From Haplomitrium mnioides (Eukaryota; Marchantiophyta; Haplomitriopsida; Calobryales): DNA of 32,099 nucleotides. The position numbers and the translations under genes are program-made. The notes below the pieces were generated by a model, which did no database searches, was not told where the DNA came from, and saw only the letters and a list, made by a program, of their open reading frames with translations. Location: assembly GCA_049999725.1 (NCBI GenBank), contig JBNGIS010034965.1:1-32099 (forward strand), given 5' to 3'. Positions within the stretch are counted from its first letter, which is position 1. Each line of letters starts with the position of its first letter. Positions 22,129 to 32,099 of this stretch are shown one piece after another.

Positions 22129-23238
22129 TCAATCAAGTTGAAGAATGTTGCTTGAAGAAGGCAAAAGTTGAATCAAGTCAATGAATGCATGTACATGTCT
22201 TGCAAAAAAAATAAAAATAAATGCTCAATTGTGACTAATGCAGAAATATAGAAAAAACATCAATAAAATCAGCTCAATTAAAAGGAGCTAAAAAAAAACT
22301 GTGTGAGAAGAAGAAATCAAGAGTTAGACGAATGATCTCACAATATAGTTTAAACAAAACATGGAGGCGACAGAAATTGGAAGAAATAAATGAAGGTCGA
22401 TGGCTCAAAGAATGCTTACACAAAGTTGACTTGAATAAGCTTGATTACTTAGAGCTCAATGAACTTGCGTGGGACAAAGGAAAGAACGAAGAAAGTCAAA
22501 GAATGCCTATCGAATGCTCAATGGTGGTTGCTCCTCCAAACCTTGTCTTCATTTGCCAACCAAAAATCAGAGTTTGAAGATGCAAGAGCTTGAAACAAAA
22601 AAAAATTGAAACTTGAAGAATGCTCGCACCAAGTGAGGAATTGAAATGCTCTGCTACTCGAAGGCAAAAGTTTAAAAAAGGCAAAAGTGCATGCATCATT
22701 TAAAAAAATGCCAAAAGGTCAATGATAATCAAAAAATACCCTAGCAATGTTCAAAGTTGATTGATGAAACAAATACGGAAAAGAGCACCTGAAGTTAAAA
22801 TAAGCAACATAAATATAAAAAACAACCTTTACAAACTTGAATGGGAAGGAGGAACTGATGAAGAGGCTGAAAGAGGGATCAAAATTTTCAACAAGGAAGA
22901 AACACTCTGCAATACTTCTAACATAAAGCTTTCAAAGAATTCAAGTGCTTTGTTGCTCGCACTTGCAATGGTCAATGGTCAAAGCATAATGAAATCAAAT
23001 GATGCTTGTTGTTGAATATAGAAAAAACATTGAAGTGAGTCAAAGCAAAAAACAAAAGTTGTATGAAACTCCTCGAGCTTACTCAACTCTAAGAATTCTT
23101 AAAATGAAGGTAATTAAGAGAAATTTAGCAATGAGGATTGTGTCTACAAAATTGCTCCCGAAAGATGTTTGGATCTTACAAAAAAGAAAGTAAGAAGAAA
23201 TTGATGCAGGAATTGAAGAGGTATAAAGAGAAAGGCTC

Positions 23239-23338
23239 NNNNNNNNNNNNNNNNNNNNNNNNNNNNNNNNNNNNNNNNNNNNNNNNNNNNNNNNNNNNNN
23301 NNNNNNNNNNNNNNNNNNNNNNNNNNNNNNNNNNNNNN
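23239..23338. other. Assembly gap (100 N)
   Basis: Exactly 100 N; the flanks both read GCTC at the edge (GGCTC on the left, GCTCG on the right), so a small collapsed repeat may be hidden here. Confidence 0.97.
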
Positions 23339-24319
23339 GCTCGATAAAGAAACAAGGTCAAAGAATAGTTCTCGAAGAAGAAATAATGTCAAAGAGGCTC
23401 AAAAAACATGGAATGATAATTGCACAAAATACCTCAAAGAATCCAAAAACAAAAAACAAAACAAAAAAATGCTCATATGAAGGTGAGTTGAAGAGGTTCA
23501 GAAAATTTCTGCTTGATATGGAACTTGAAGATATAGACACAAAGAAATGGAACAGGTTTATAGAAGAGGCTTGAAAGAGTTATGATGTTAGAAAAGAGCA
23601 CGAAAAAATCAATGCAAGTTGAAGAATTCGTGCTTATATCCTAGCAGTTGTTAAAGAATTTGCATTGTTTGAATGATATGTAGCTTGAAAATATAGAATA
23701 GCATCGCAAAAGAGGCTTGAAAGAATCGCTTATCAAATAGATTTGATAAAGAAGAGAAAAAACAATTGAATCTTTCAAAGTCTACGCATGATGACTCGAA
23801 GAAGAAAATATAAGACCATAGCAAAAAAAAATAGAGTTGCTAAAAAATTTGAATCAATGCTAAGATTTGATGCAAAGAAGAAAAACCAACCACATCCAAC
23901 CCTACTTTGGCAACCTAGTATTTCACAGAAAAAATTGCAAATTCAAAAACAAAAAATGAGCCACGCAATTCTCTCAAAAGCTTGCTCAAACTCTGCTCGA
24001 ACGCACTCTAATAAAATCTGATAAAATGTGTTCACTATGATGATTCAAAGAAGCTGCAACAAAAATGGAAAAAGGTAGCTAGAATCTCACACTGACGCTT
24101 TCAAGCGAGGGGGAAAAATCACATTTCATGCAAAAATGGAAAAATCACTCATCATGGAAAAATTGATAATACATGTCGAAGCAAAAGTTGCGTTGAAATA
24201 ACTAACCAAATGCTCGTTGCTGAATATAGAAAAAAAACATTCAAGCAAGAGAAATCAATGATCAGAAGGAGAAATCAATAAAGGCAAGAATAGGAAGAAT
24301 TGATAAAGGTTAGCAGAAC

Positions 24320-25700
24320 ACAACATCAAATAACACTATGATGCTGCTTTGGTGTTGCTTCATCACGGCTTTGGTTCACGGACTGAGTAATATTATAGTA
24401 GTAGATAGCATCCAACCCATGGTCATTACCTCTTCCATCCAACAAATAGCTGTGAACATCGCTATACATATCGTGTATGACACTCATGTTGAGGATGTTC
24501 TCATCGAGAAACTCCTCCTCCACCAATTCATTGCCAAGTTCATTATACACTTGTGATAGCATGTCAACACTCAAATCCTTTGTTCCTTCTTTATTTTCAA
24601 TGCTATAGTCAAATTTAGCTAACAAAATCTTCGATCTAGCGATTCTTTACTCAACATTAAGCTTGTTGAAAATATATTTCAAAGCATTATAGTGAGTTAC
24701 AATTGTAAACCTTCCACCCAACAAATGATGATACAACTTCTTGACAGTATATATCCCAACCAAATTTTCTATTGTAGTTATCAAGTAGTTTTTTTTTCTT
24801 GCTACTATTTGTTAACTCACAAGTGCCAATGGATGAGAATATATCTCCTCATCATTTTGACTCAAAGTGCATCCAAAAGCTATATTACGGGAATTCATAT
24901 AAAAGATAATGTGCTTACTCCAATTGGGCTTTACCAATATTGACATGTTTGCTACGGCTTTCTTCAAACACTAAAATGATGTATTGGCATCTTCATCTTT
25001 AAAAATTGCCAAATACTCTTATGTTCTCTTCAAGTAGTGGTTCAATTTTATCACATTGATTGGAAAAGGAAGGGCTTGAATCTTGAATACCTTTTTGGGT
25101 CTATTTTTCACCCCATTCTTTGAAATGATGTATCCTAGCAATACTCCTTGAAGACACCAAAGCTTTCATTTTTTCGGATTCAAGGAAGCTTTTGCCTCAT
25201 TCAACCTTTGTAGAATTTTCTTCAAGATGTCAAAGTAGTACTTCTTACTCTTATAAGCACAAAATTCATCAATAAAATATCGAAAAAACTTCTCCAAGAA
25301 TGGCTCCAAAATTTTGTTCATAAAACTTTGAAAAGTTGTGGATGCATTGCACCAACCAAAACGCGTGACTCAAAGAGAAAAGATACCCCAAGGACTAGTA
25401 AGCATTGTCAATCGTTGATGCTCTAAGGCAATTGGAATTTGATTGTATTTGTTATATCTCCAAACGAATACTGCTCTTGTCTTGTGGCTTCTTAAGAAGA
25501 AAATAATATTCCTTCTTGGTTACCACTTTTAACTTCTTGTAGTCTACAAAAACTCAATGCTTTCTATTTTTCTTTCTCACAACAAAAATAAGAAAAATTG
25601 AATATGAATTTAATGCCTTGTAGATGAAACCTCCCTCCTTCAAATTTGTAATTTTTTTTTTTGAAAAACTCTATAACTGGAGGATTTATGCATCATTGCT
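24320..25700 (-). pseudogene. Second Ty3/gypsy relic: RT and RNase H, different lineage
   Basis: On the minus strand from about 25600: VDYKKLKVVTKKEYYFL (RT entry), GWCNASTTFQSFMNKILEPF, FIDEFCAYKSK (normally F-[IM]-DD-F, catalytic Asp replaced by Glu), LQRLNEAKASLNPKKxKLW and LGYIISKNGV. Then from about 24930, RNase H: AFGCTLSQNDEEIYSHPLA, VKKLYHHLLGGRF and FDYSIENKEGTKDLSVDMLS (about 24614-24555). The NAxxTFQ...F[IM]DDF pattern recalls Tat/Athila-like elements rather than the chromoviruses of 3733-13548. Several stops and shifts; I find no integrase, LTR or PBS. Confidence 0.82.
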
Positions 25701-26329
25701 TTTGCCAAATCACTTTGGTTGTACTTTCTAAATCAATTTTGTACTCTTCAATTGTTACCATTGTTAGATCTTCATATCCAAAAGAAAAAAACATGGATTT
25801 ACTTATAAAATATTTATTCAAACTTCTTTTTCTTGTCACTTCCTCTTCATAGTGTAGTGTAGCAATGTGTCGCTCCGTTTTTTCTATTATCAATGTATGT
25901 TTTGGTGCTTAAAAACTCTTTTTCAATTACCATTAGCACTTCCTCTATAGCACAAATCCTTAAAAAGCTTTCTTTCCTCATCCGACGAGTTCTCTATATT
26001 TGTATCCACTTCAAAAATAAGACTTTTGTACTCCTCATGTTTGGATGGATGCTTTGTGACTTTTCTTTGCAAATTGCTTGTCTCTTCACCACCTTCATCT
26101 ATCAATACTCAACAACCACTACTTTGAACGAGTAACAGACTACTCAAAACCTGAACTTTTTTTTGGAGGGAAAAATTGCGATTTTTTAGCTCAAAAAACA
26201 TAAAAATCAAGGTTATTTTAAAAACCCAAAAAGTACATGAGTTTTTGAGGTTTAATTTTTGGTTGTTTCAGCAAGCATGATAGAGTGAGAGTCAAATTTT
26301 TTTTTATGCAAAATCCAACTATATTATTG
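25701..26329 (-). other. Possible upstream pol portion of the second Ty3 relic
   Basis: Minus-strand frames 25893-25693 (EYKIDLESTTKVIWQKQ, running towards INPPVIEFFKKK before RT) and 26105-25923 (acidic/Lys-rich) look like the linker before RT. No protease signature is readable. Confidence 0.4.
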
Positions 26330-26429
26330 NNNNNNNNNNNNNNNNNNNNNNNNNNNNNNNNNNNNNNNNNNNNNNNNNNNNNNNNNNNNNNNNNNNNNNN
26401 NNNNNNNNNNNNNNNNNNNNNNNNNNNNN
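26330..26429. other. Assembly gap (100 N)
   Basis: Exactly 100 N, again a placeholder. Confidence 0.97.
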
Positions 26430-27070
26430 TAAAAATTATGGTAAATTCACACCAAAAAATTGCATTCATTATTGATTACAATTCGAAGCCTAAAAATTGA
26501 AATACATGTCACAAGAACTATTTTGAAGTATATTTGATTGCACAAACTCTAGACGCACCTAGACATGGTGCTCTTTGAAATATTTTCTTTGAAAAAAAAT
26601 TACAAAACATAAAGAAAAAGCCTAAGAGGACTAGAAGTCAAGGGAACGAGTTTGCAATGGTAAACAAAAAACGAAGAAAACGAAACATTGCATGGATTTA
26701 TGAGCCTTACTTTAAAGTTCAAGCAAGAAAGAAGCTTTCACTTGTAATTGAAAAATCCATGTACGCAAAAGTTAATGTGGGCTTTAAAAAAGGTTTCAGC
26801 ATTGAAAAATATTTCATAATTCAATGAAGCATATACAGAAACGTATCATAGTTCAAAATCGAAAAGGCACTAGCTAAAGAGATTGAATTAAGAGTGTAAA
26901 CAAGAAACATCTCTAAGTTTTAGACCTAATTCAACCAAACAAAGGTCTCAAGATCTACAAAAGAGTCTATGACTTGTGTACAAGCTAAGTTGTAATCGAT
27001 AGTCTTTGTATGAAGAAGTTTGAGGGTTGTTGATGAGCAATTGAACTTGTGAAAGGCTTCGACTTCCACC
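26430..27070. other. AT-rich intergenic DNA
   Basis: I see no gene, RNA or clear repeat in this stretch. Confidence 0.45.
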
Positions 27071-27265
27071 TCAAAGTCTATGCGCGTATAGGAATCCAAG
27101 CTCAACATCTGAACACTCCACCCCAAAGTCTATGCGCATATAAGAATCCAAACTCACCATCTGAGCACTCCACAACAAAGACTGACAAGAACCTAGGTTT
27201 TAGGTTCCGCAAAAGAGTTTTTGTACGCACAACATTTGGACTTGCAAATCAAAGTCTATGCGCAT
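27071..27265. repeat. 52-bp repeat with ATGCGCRTAT core
   Basis: AAAGTCTATGCGCGTATAGG (core AGTC at 27075) and AAAGTCTATGCGCATATAAG (27127) are 52 bp apart and share ATCCAARCTCA and CTGARCACTCCA. A third core is near 27251. It is the same family as the arrays at 1622, 3235, 29691 and 31546, lying about 480 bp beyond the 3' end of the right-hand relic gene. Confidence 0.8.
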
Positions 27266-27299
27266 ATAAGGTTCACATGTCTACAACCAAGAATGCAGA

Positions 27300-27736
27300 T
27301 TGTAAATGTTCTATTTTTTGCAACAAACTCTACGCACGCAAAAGATTTGATTTCTAATTTGGAATCTAAAAGCAAAATGGATACAAAGCTCTATATCTGA
27401 GTCAAACCGTGCTAAAGGTTTAAAGTTATACATCAAAGTCCTTACCAGAAAAAAATAATTAGTCAATTTGGAAAAATGCTTTAGTGAGACAATAACCTTA
27501 AACTCTTCTAATTACCAAATTTTATTTTCATTAGCAAATGAAAATACTAACTAAAGATTCACGTTTTATTTACAAAGAATAACATTCATCTTGGAATGAT
27601 TTACAGTAAAAAGTTCAAGGTGGCAAAAAAATTCAACAAGTTGCTTCAAAAGATTCGCAAGTACTTTATAAAATAATAATCTTAAATTACAATATACTTG
27701 AAAATACAAAATATATAACAAAATTGTTAAATGACG
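27300..27736. other. AT-rich 3' flank of the right-hand relic
   Basis: No coding signal or repeat recognised. Confidence 0.45.
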
Positions 27737-29338
27737 TTAGTCACTCGTCTCAACTTCTTTGGATTTAGCTTCAGAAGATTCATCAAGGTTTACTTGATTT
27801 GTCTCAATGTTAATGACAACGATTGAATCTCTTTGAAACATTTCAAGATTGAAGGCTTTTTGTCTTTCATTTTCAAATAGATTTGCTTTAATGGTAGCTA
27901 GAGTGGTTTTTCTCAATTGGTTTTCTTGGGTAAGAAGAAAATCAAATGACAGATCACGATGATGCTTATCCAAAGACAAATCACGATGACAAAACTTTGA
28001 GAACTTTGGTAATCCAAAACGGTCTGCCCTTTGGATCCAAAGATGCAACGACACAAATAAACATTCTAGCTTTCATCTCATGTAGATTACCAAATTTATG
28101 GCCGTATTAAGTTTTGTGCAAAAGAGTCCCTTCTCACGACCTATAGGCTTCATCATAGATTGTTCGACGTGCAAAAAGTATTTGTTGTACTGGAGTATCT
28201 TCTTTTGTATGTTGAGCATCAAGCTCACAACCTAAACAAACATTTTGAGAATCATTACAAGTGTTTGATGGTTGTGAAGGTGGAAAGGTAAATTTTGCTT
28301 CAAGTCCTTGTCTTTTTTTTTTAAAGATGGCCGCAATCTCTTGTTGGGCAAGAAAAAAAGTCATTCCACCATTGAATATTAGAATCTATAAAGAACTTGT
28401 AGCAGTTCTCACTTATGTTGTCTCTGATTGAAAATACCACTTTCTCGGCATCCACTTCTCTTTCTTCCTTTTGAGATCGTTTGATTTTAGAGTATGCCTT
28501 GAAAGGAATCAACATTGAACTTAAAATTTCTTTGTCCACTTTAGGTAGACGCTTGAGTTGACAAATACCATCCGCAGGGAACCAAAATTCATATGTTAAA
28601 AACTATTTGCTCCAAATCTTTGCCTTGAAGTTATTTAACTAGAACTTGAATTATTGATTAAAAGTAATATCATGTATCATTTGAACCAGAGAGGGACGTT
28701 GCTGTAGAAACATTTTGAAATCCCAAGTTTCCAACAAAAAAGCTACATAAGGTTTAGGATTATAGGATAATTGAAGCGCCTCGTTACGACTTGTAATTGT
28801 GAAAGCTTTGACACATTTCAAACGTTTTGAGAATTAGTTGAAGATTTGATTGATTTAATCATGAGTATGGTCAACCATGAGAAATCCCATCTTGATTTTT
28901 CGAAAAACATTCTTCGCAATAAGGAGACTAAGATATCCAAATAGATTAGAATTCTTATTCTCTTCTGTCATATTGTCCAACTAAAGATATAAAGTTGGAG
29001 GCATCGGCCCTTCAAAGTCACATAATATTTTGTTGAGCACAGCAACTGTCAAATTAAAACCGCTTCTCAAGTTTCCGTAGGTTAAGAAGACCCTTGAAGA
29101 AAGAGCATGATTAAATATTAAGGCACCAACAATATGCACACCCACCAAACAATCTTTATCAATGTTTTTTGGTGGCAAAGGCCAATGTGGAATAGTAGTT
29201 TCTTCTGATCTATTCCATCAATGACGATTCCCAAGTACTTTTGACCATTGGTAGAATATTTTCTTCGATGGTTTGCAAGTTTTGTTTTTTATTTCATTTG
29301 TTGGTCACGATGAGGAAACAATTGGCAATTATAGTTGA

Positions 29339-30215
29339 CTGCATCATCATAAAGCAAGAAAGACATTAAAGTAGTTCAATAAAACATATGTCAATGTTTC
29401 AAACTTCAAAAGACAACCTCAAGTGCTAAAAATATTCAAGTCATTTTAAACAAATTTTTGGATTGTTAGAAGTGAAAATTTATTAGAAGATTAAAATCAA
29501 ACTTTTTAGGTATTTAAATAAAAGAAAATCTGAATAACATTCACAATAGTTACTTGTGTTTGACTTGAAACAAACAAAAGTTTTAAAAGGAGAAAAACAT
29601 GGTTTGCTAACAAAGTGTCACAAACATGAACTATAATTTCAAAGGTAGCTTGGACTCTTTGTTTGCAAAGGATTGAAAAAACCATAACACATCTTATGCA
29701 TACATAAGATGAGTGGAGACAACAACAACTCATCATATGCATGTATAGTACCAAAGCAACAACACCAATATCATGGCTTGCTTTGATTATTGTCGCGATT
29801 GGTTTTAAAGGAAACAAGAACAAATCCTATGCGCGCATAGGATTGCAAACATTAAAAACGATTCTTGCTATTGTTTTTCTAGCAAAGGGCTCTTGATTCA
29901 AAGCAACAAAAACAAAACTTGTTGCAAGGCTAAGGTCACCACCAACAATCAGATTCATTTCCTCGCTTTATTCGACTATAGACAAGGTTTGGATTCAAAC
30001 TAAAAACAATAGACCCTATGCAAGCATAGACTTTGTTTTAGCAACTCAAGTTGCTAAGAATTATTCGACTCAAATCTTGTTTGTTGAACAGCTTAACAAA
30101 ACAAATATCTTTTGGCACTAAGGTCAAAAAATATAGCATCTCTAGAACTAAGCTTTGAGTCTTGAAAAAAGAGCATGGATTAACCAAAGGTTTCAAAAGA
30201 GAAGAAATTTGTTAC
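29339..30215 (-). other. Intron of the right-hand relic
   Basis: Donor CAAAG/GTAAC (minus strand, 30216/30215), acceptor GATGATGCAG/TCAAC (29339/29338). Splicing restores the frame as HK-V-NYNCQLFPH. The 877-bp intron carries the palindromes listed next. Confidence 0.75.
29691..30035. repeat. Palindromes inside the relic intron
   Basis: A perfect 22-bp palindrome at 29823-29844 (arms AATCCTATGCG, centre GCGC). Near-palindromes ATCTTATGCATACATAAGAT at 29691-29710 and CCTATGCAAGCATAG at about 30015-30029. CATATGCATGTATAG near 29734 is weaker. Confidence 0.85.
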
Positions 30216-31545
30216 CTTTGTGTGACTCCAAGATGAAGTTTTCTTGTAATGATTTTATTTCTTTGCATGTTTCACAAATAGCAAATCTATTGCGTTTTGG
30301 AATTTTTACATTTGGAAAATGAGTTCTCCAATGTTTTGTAAGACCCAAGAAACTAATAATGCAATCAAGATCTTTCTCTTTCAAATAGGTTGTGTAGTAA
30401 TCATAAACTTCCCATTTGTATAATTATCAAGCAAGTTATAAACTTTGTGAGTTGGCATTCTCTTGCAGTGTTCTTGAAAAAAATTGTCCATCCACTCACG
30501 CACCAATACTCCTTTAGCAAATAATTCTCTTTTTCCAAAAATACCTCTAGGATCTGCGTTTTTGAGATTCTAAATCCTTTGGATTCTATCATTCCCTACT
30601 GATAATATTAATTTGAAGGCTCTTCTAAAAACAACGGTACCGCCAGCGAAAGTAAACCGATTGTCAACATCAGAGTCTTTTCTTGGTATTCCCTACTGTA
30701 GTGTGATATCTCAATTCTTCATGCTTTGTCAAAAATATGTTTCTCTTACATTTTTCAAAAAAATTGTCTTGCATAACGACAAGCAATTATTTCGATAATA
30801 TGAAGTTCTCTATTTGACATTGGATCGAGATTTTTCTTTACAAAGCTCTTGTCAGGATGGACTTGCTGCAAATAATATTCATGTAAGGTGTTAATCTGTT
30901 TGGGTTTTGGCCCAGACAAAGAATTCTTATGTTGTGCTGGTCAATTTGATTCGTATGCGAATCCAACTATTGGAGATAGTTCATCATCCTGAAGATCTTG
31001 ATCATCATCATAAACACTATTTGTTCCTTCACAAAAGGTTTTCAAAGGATGAGGTCTTTCTTGAGGATTGGGAGAACTCCACCATGCCAAAATAGAATCT
31101 TGATCAATATCTTGAACATTAGGAAATGTTTTTTGTAACATAATTGATGCCCTTGGCGATAACTCCAATGAAATGTTGATTTATTGAGACTCTTTGCTAG
31201 AATCATTTCCCAAGCTATTGTCTGTAGATTCTTCCAAAAGAATTTGGCTTGTTTCAGATTTCCCAATCTCATTGCAAGGTCAAACTTGAATTAAAATTAC
31301 TTGTTGTTTGAGTGGTGCTATTGGAGATAGCAATTCATCTCGAAATTTGAAATTGTCCACAAATTGTATGCTTTTTGTGTTTTTAAGAAACACATTTTGA
31401 TCGCGAATTTTGAGGTGTCTCTCAAATGAGGACAAAGAAAGGTCCACAATTGTATGAAAATTTTGAGTTGAACGTCTTTTTGTTGATCCATTAGAATAGT
31501 CAAAACAAAGATTCAACTTTGACCGCTTGACCGACAACAAGGATT

Positions 31546-31712
31546 TTGTGCATGCAGAAGGTTGTGTCTTCAAGTTTTTGTGAGCATTGGGTTCCCTCTT
31601 TGATCCTTTGTCTGCAAGTTGTTCACTCCTTAATCTTATGCGTGCATTGGGTTCACTGCTTGACCTTATGTGCATATACGGTTCAATCCCTGATCCTATG
31701 CACGCATAGGGT
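31546..31712. repeat. Array of about 38-bp units with ATGCGTGCAT core
   Basis: Units read (A)TCTTATGCGTGCATTGGGTT, CCTTATGTGCATATACGGTT and TCCTATGCACGCATAGGGTC, with CACTSCTTGA-type spacers, preceded by eroded copies from 31546. It sits at or beyond the 5' side of the right-hand relic, probably in an upstream intron. Confidence 0.8.
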
Positions 31713-32099
31713 CTATCTTCTCGATCTTCTCGGGCAAAGATATCTTATTCAACAGAAGCCATATTTTTCCCCAATATACTCACCATCACACTTGACGCTT
31801 TTGGTAGTCCATTGCTCAACTCTAAAGAATTGTGGTTTAAACAAATCTCTAGCTACCAGTCAAACGTAACACTTTCTGTGAACATGAATCTTGGAATTCT
31901 AACCTCTTCTTGCATTTAAGAACTCCAGCCATTGATAAAGCTTACTAAGAATCAAATATTTGGAGAAGCTATTTTAACAAACATTGTCAACCTCTTACGA
32001 CCTTCCTAAACTAAGTGCTTTTAAAGAAAATTTTGCAAAACGACAAAATTGTGAACTTTTTATAAAGAAAATGAAAAAAAGAAATTGGAAAGATGAAAA
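31713..32099. other. AT-rich window edge
   Basis: No gene recognised. It may be the upstream intron or 5' part of the relic on the minus strand. Confidence 0.35.

Larger units (their letters stand above)
21891..24130. other. Purine-rich low-complexity tract with scattered repeats
   Basis: The plus strand is strongly A/G-rich (GAAGAA, AAAGAA) and yields only short Lys/Glu-rich frames, so I call no gene. Contents: (GAAAGC)4 at 22105-22128; a repeated segment TGTTGAATATAGAAAAAACA near 23008-23027 with a relative near 24217-24240 (GCTGAATATAGAAAAAAACA); many AATGCTC words; and an N gap at 23239-23338. It could be the eroded non-coding part of the retroelement at 24320-25700 or a separate decayed repeat. 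Confidence 0.45.
27737..31550 (-). pseudogene. Decayed transposase-like gene (IDGMDQ / DUF7869-type) with introns
   Basis: Minus strand. The exon ending at 30216 holds VREWMDNFFQEHCKRMP, HWRTHFPNVKIPKRNRFAIC and ETCKEIKSLQ (a C-x2-C pair). A GT-AG intron (30215-29339) joins in phase to VNYNCQLFPHRDQQMK. Then come GIVIDGIDQKK (about 29232-29200), VGVHIVGALIF, PPTLYL-stop-LDNMTEENKN (about 28995-28950), FLMVDHTHD (about 28885-28858), and a C-terminal GRPFWITKVLK segment (about 28030). It ends at a stop near 27737. These motifs match a family widespread in mosses, algae and invertebrates whose IDGMDQ, QLDN..ENKN and HTHEDxDQ residues look like a DDE/RNase H-type core; I believe it is Pfam DUF7869 (name from memory). 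Frameshift near 29195 and several stops. Less certain upstream exon material lies at 30600-31550 (ELSPRASIMLQKTFPN; LDPMSNRELHIIEI). No function is proven for the family. Confidence 0.7.

Noticed and set aside
23386-23574. Lys-rich 62-residue frame as a small gene
   Set aside because: Purine-rich low-complexity DNA produces such frames by composition alone; no homology or start context.
29506-29823. 105-residue minus-strand frame, Cys/Val rich
   Set aside because: It lies within the spliced intron of the right-hand relic and shows no family motif; chance frame.
1-32099. tRNA, rRNA or other structured RNA genes
   Set aside because: No cloverleaf boxes or rRNA signatures were recognised by eye; the tRNA-Met complement is only the retrotransposon PBS.

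Overview
The window is nuclear DNA of a land plant. It carries a plant TONSOKU (TSK/BRU1/MGO3) gene with compact spliceosomal introns (about 100-410 bp), chromodomain Ty3/gypsy LTR retrotransposons primed by initiator tRNA-Met, and AT-rich intergenic DNA. Three runs of exactly 100 N look like scaffold placeholders. The species cannot be fixed from the sequence. The short introns and the two unusual relic gene families would fit a non-flowering plant, but that is a guess.

Layout. (1) 41-3037 (+): a decayed intron-containing gene that reads as a ParB-like domain followed by a beta-class (N6-adenine/N4-cytosine type) DNA methyltransferase, then an array of ATGCGYGCAT-cored palindromes to about 3570. 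(2) 3733-13548: a cluster of three pieces of one chromovirus family. Piece B (minus) has a 5' LTR, PBS, gag and pol. Piece A (plus) is an integrase tail plus 3' LTR. Piece C (plus) is a full LTR-to-LTR copy inserted into A's LTR; the insertion point is followed by three 181-bp monomers built from LTR-end sequence. (3) 14324-20991 (+): TONSOKU, 15 exons, apparently intact (1442 codons), with a 98-412 bp intron range and one GC-AG intron. (4) 21449-21890: a 41-bp tandem array. (5) 21890-24130: purine-rich, lysine-coding-like DNA of unknown nature. (6) 24320-25700 (minus): a second, different Ty3/gypsy RT-RNase H relic. (7) 27737 to about 31550 (minus): a decayed intron-containing gene of the transposase-like family with IDGMDQ / QLDN..ENKN / HTHEDxDQ motifs (I believe DUF7869), again with the same palindromes inside and around it.

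How they fit together. TONSOKU is the only gene likely to be functional; it acts in replication-coupled repair and chromatin inheritance. Everything else is mobile or mobile-like debris. The most interesting signal is that the two relic non-retroviral genes (ParB-methyltransferase at the left edge, IDGMDQ-type gene at the right edge) share palindrome arrays in introns and flanks. I did not see these palindromes in the TSK gene or in the LTR elements. They may belong to one undescribed class of plant mobile element.
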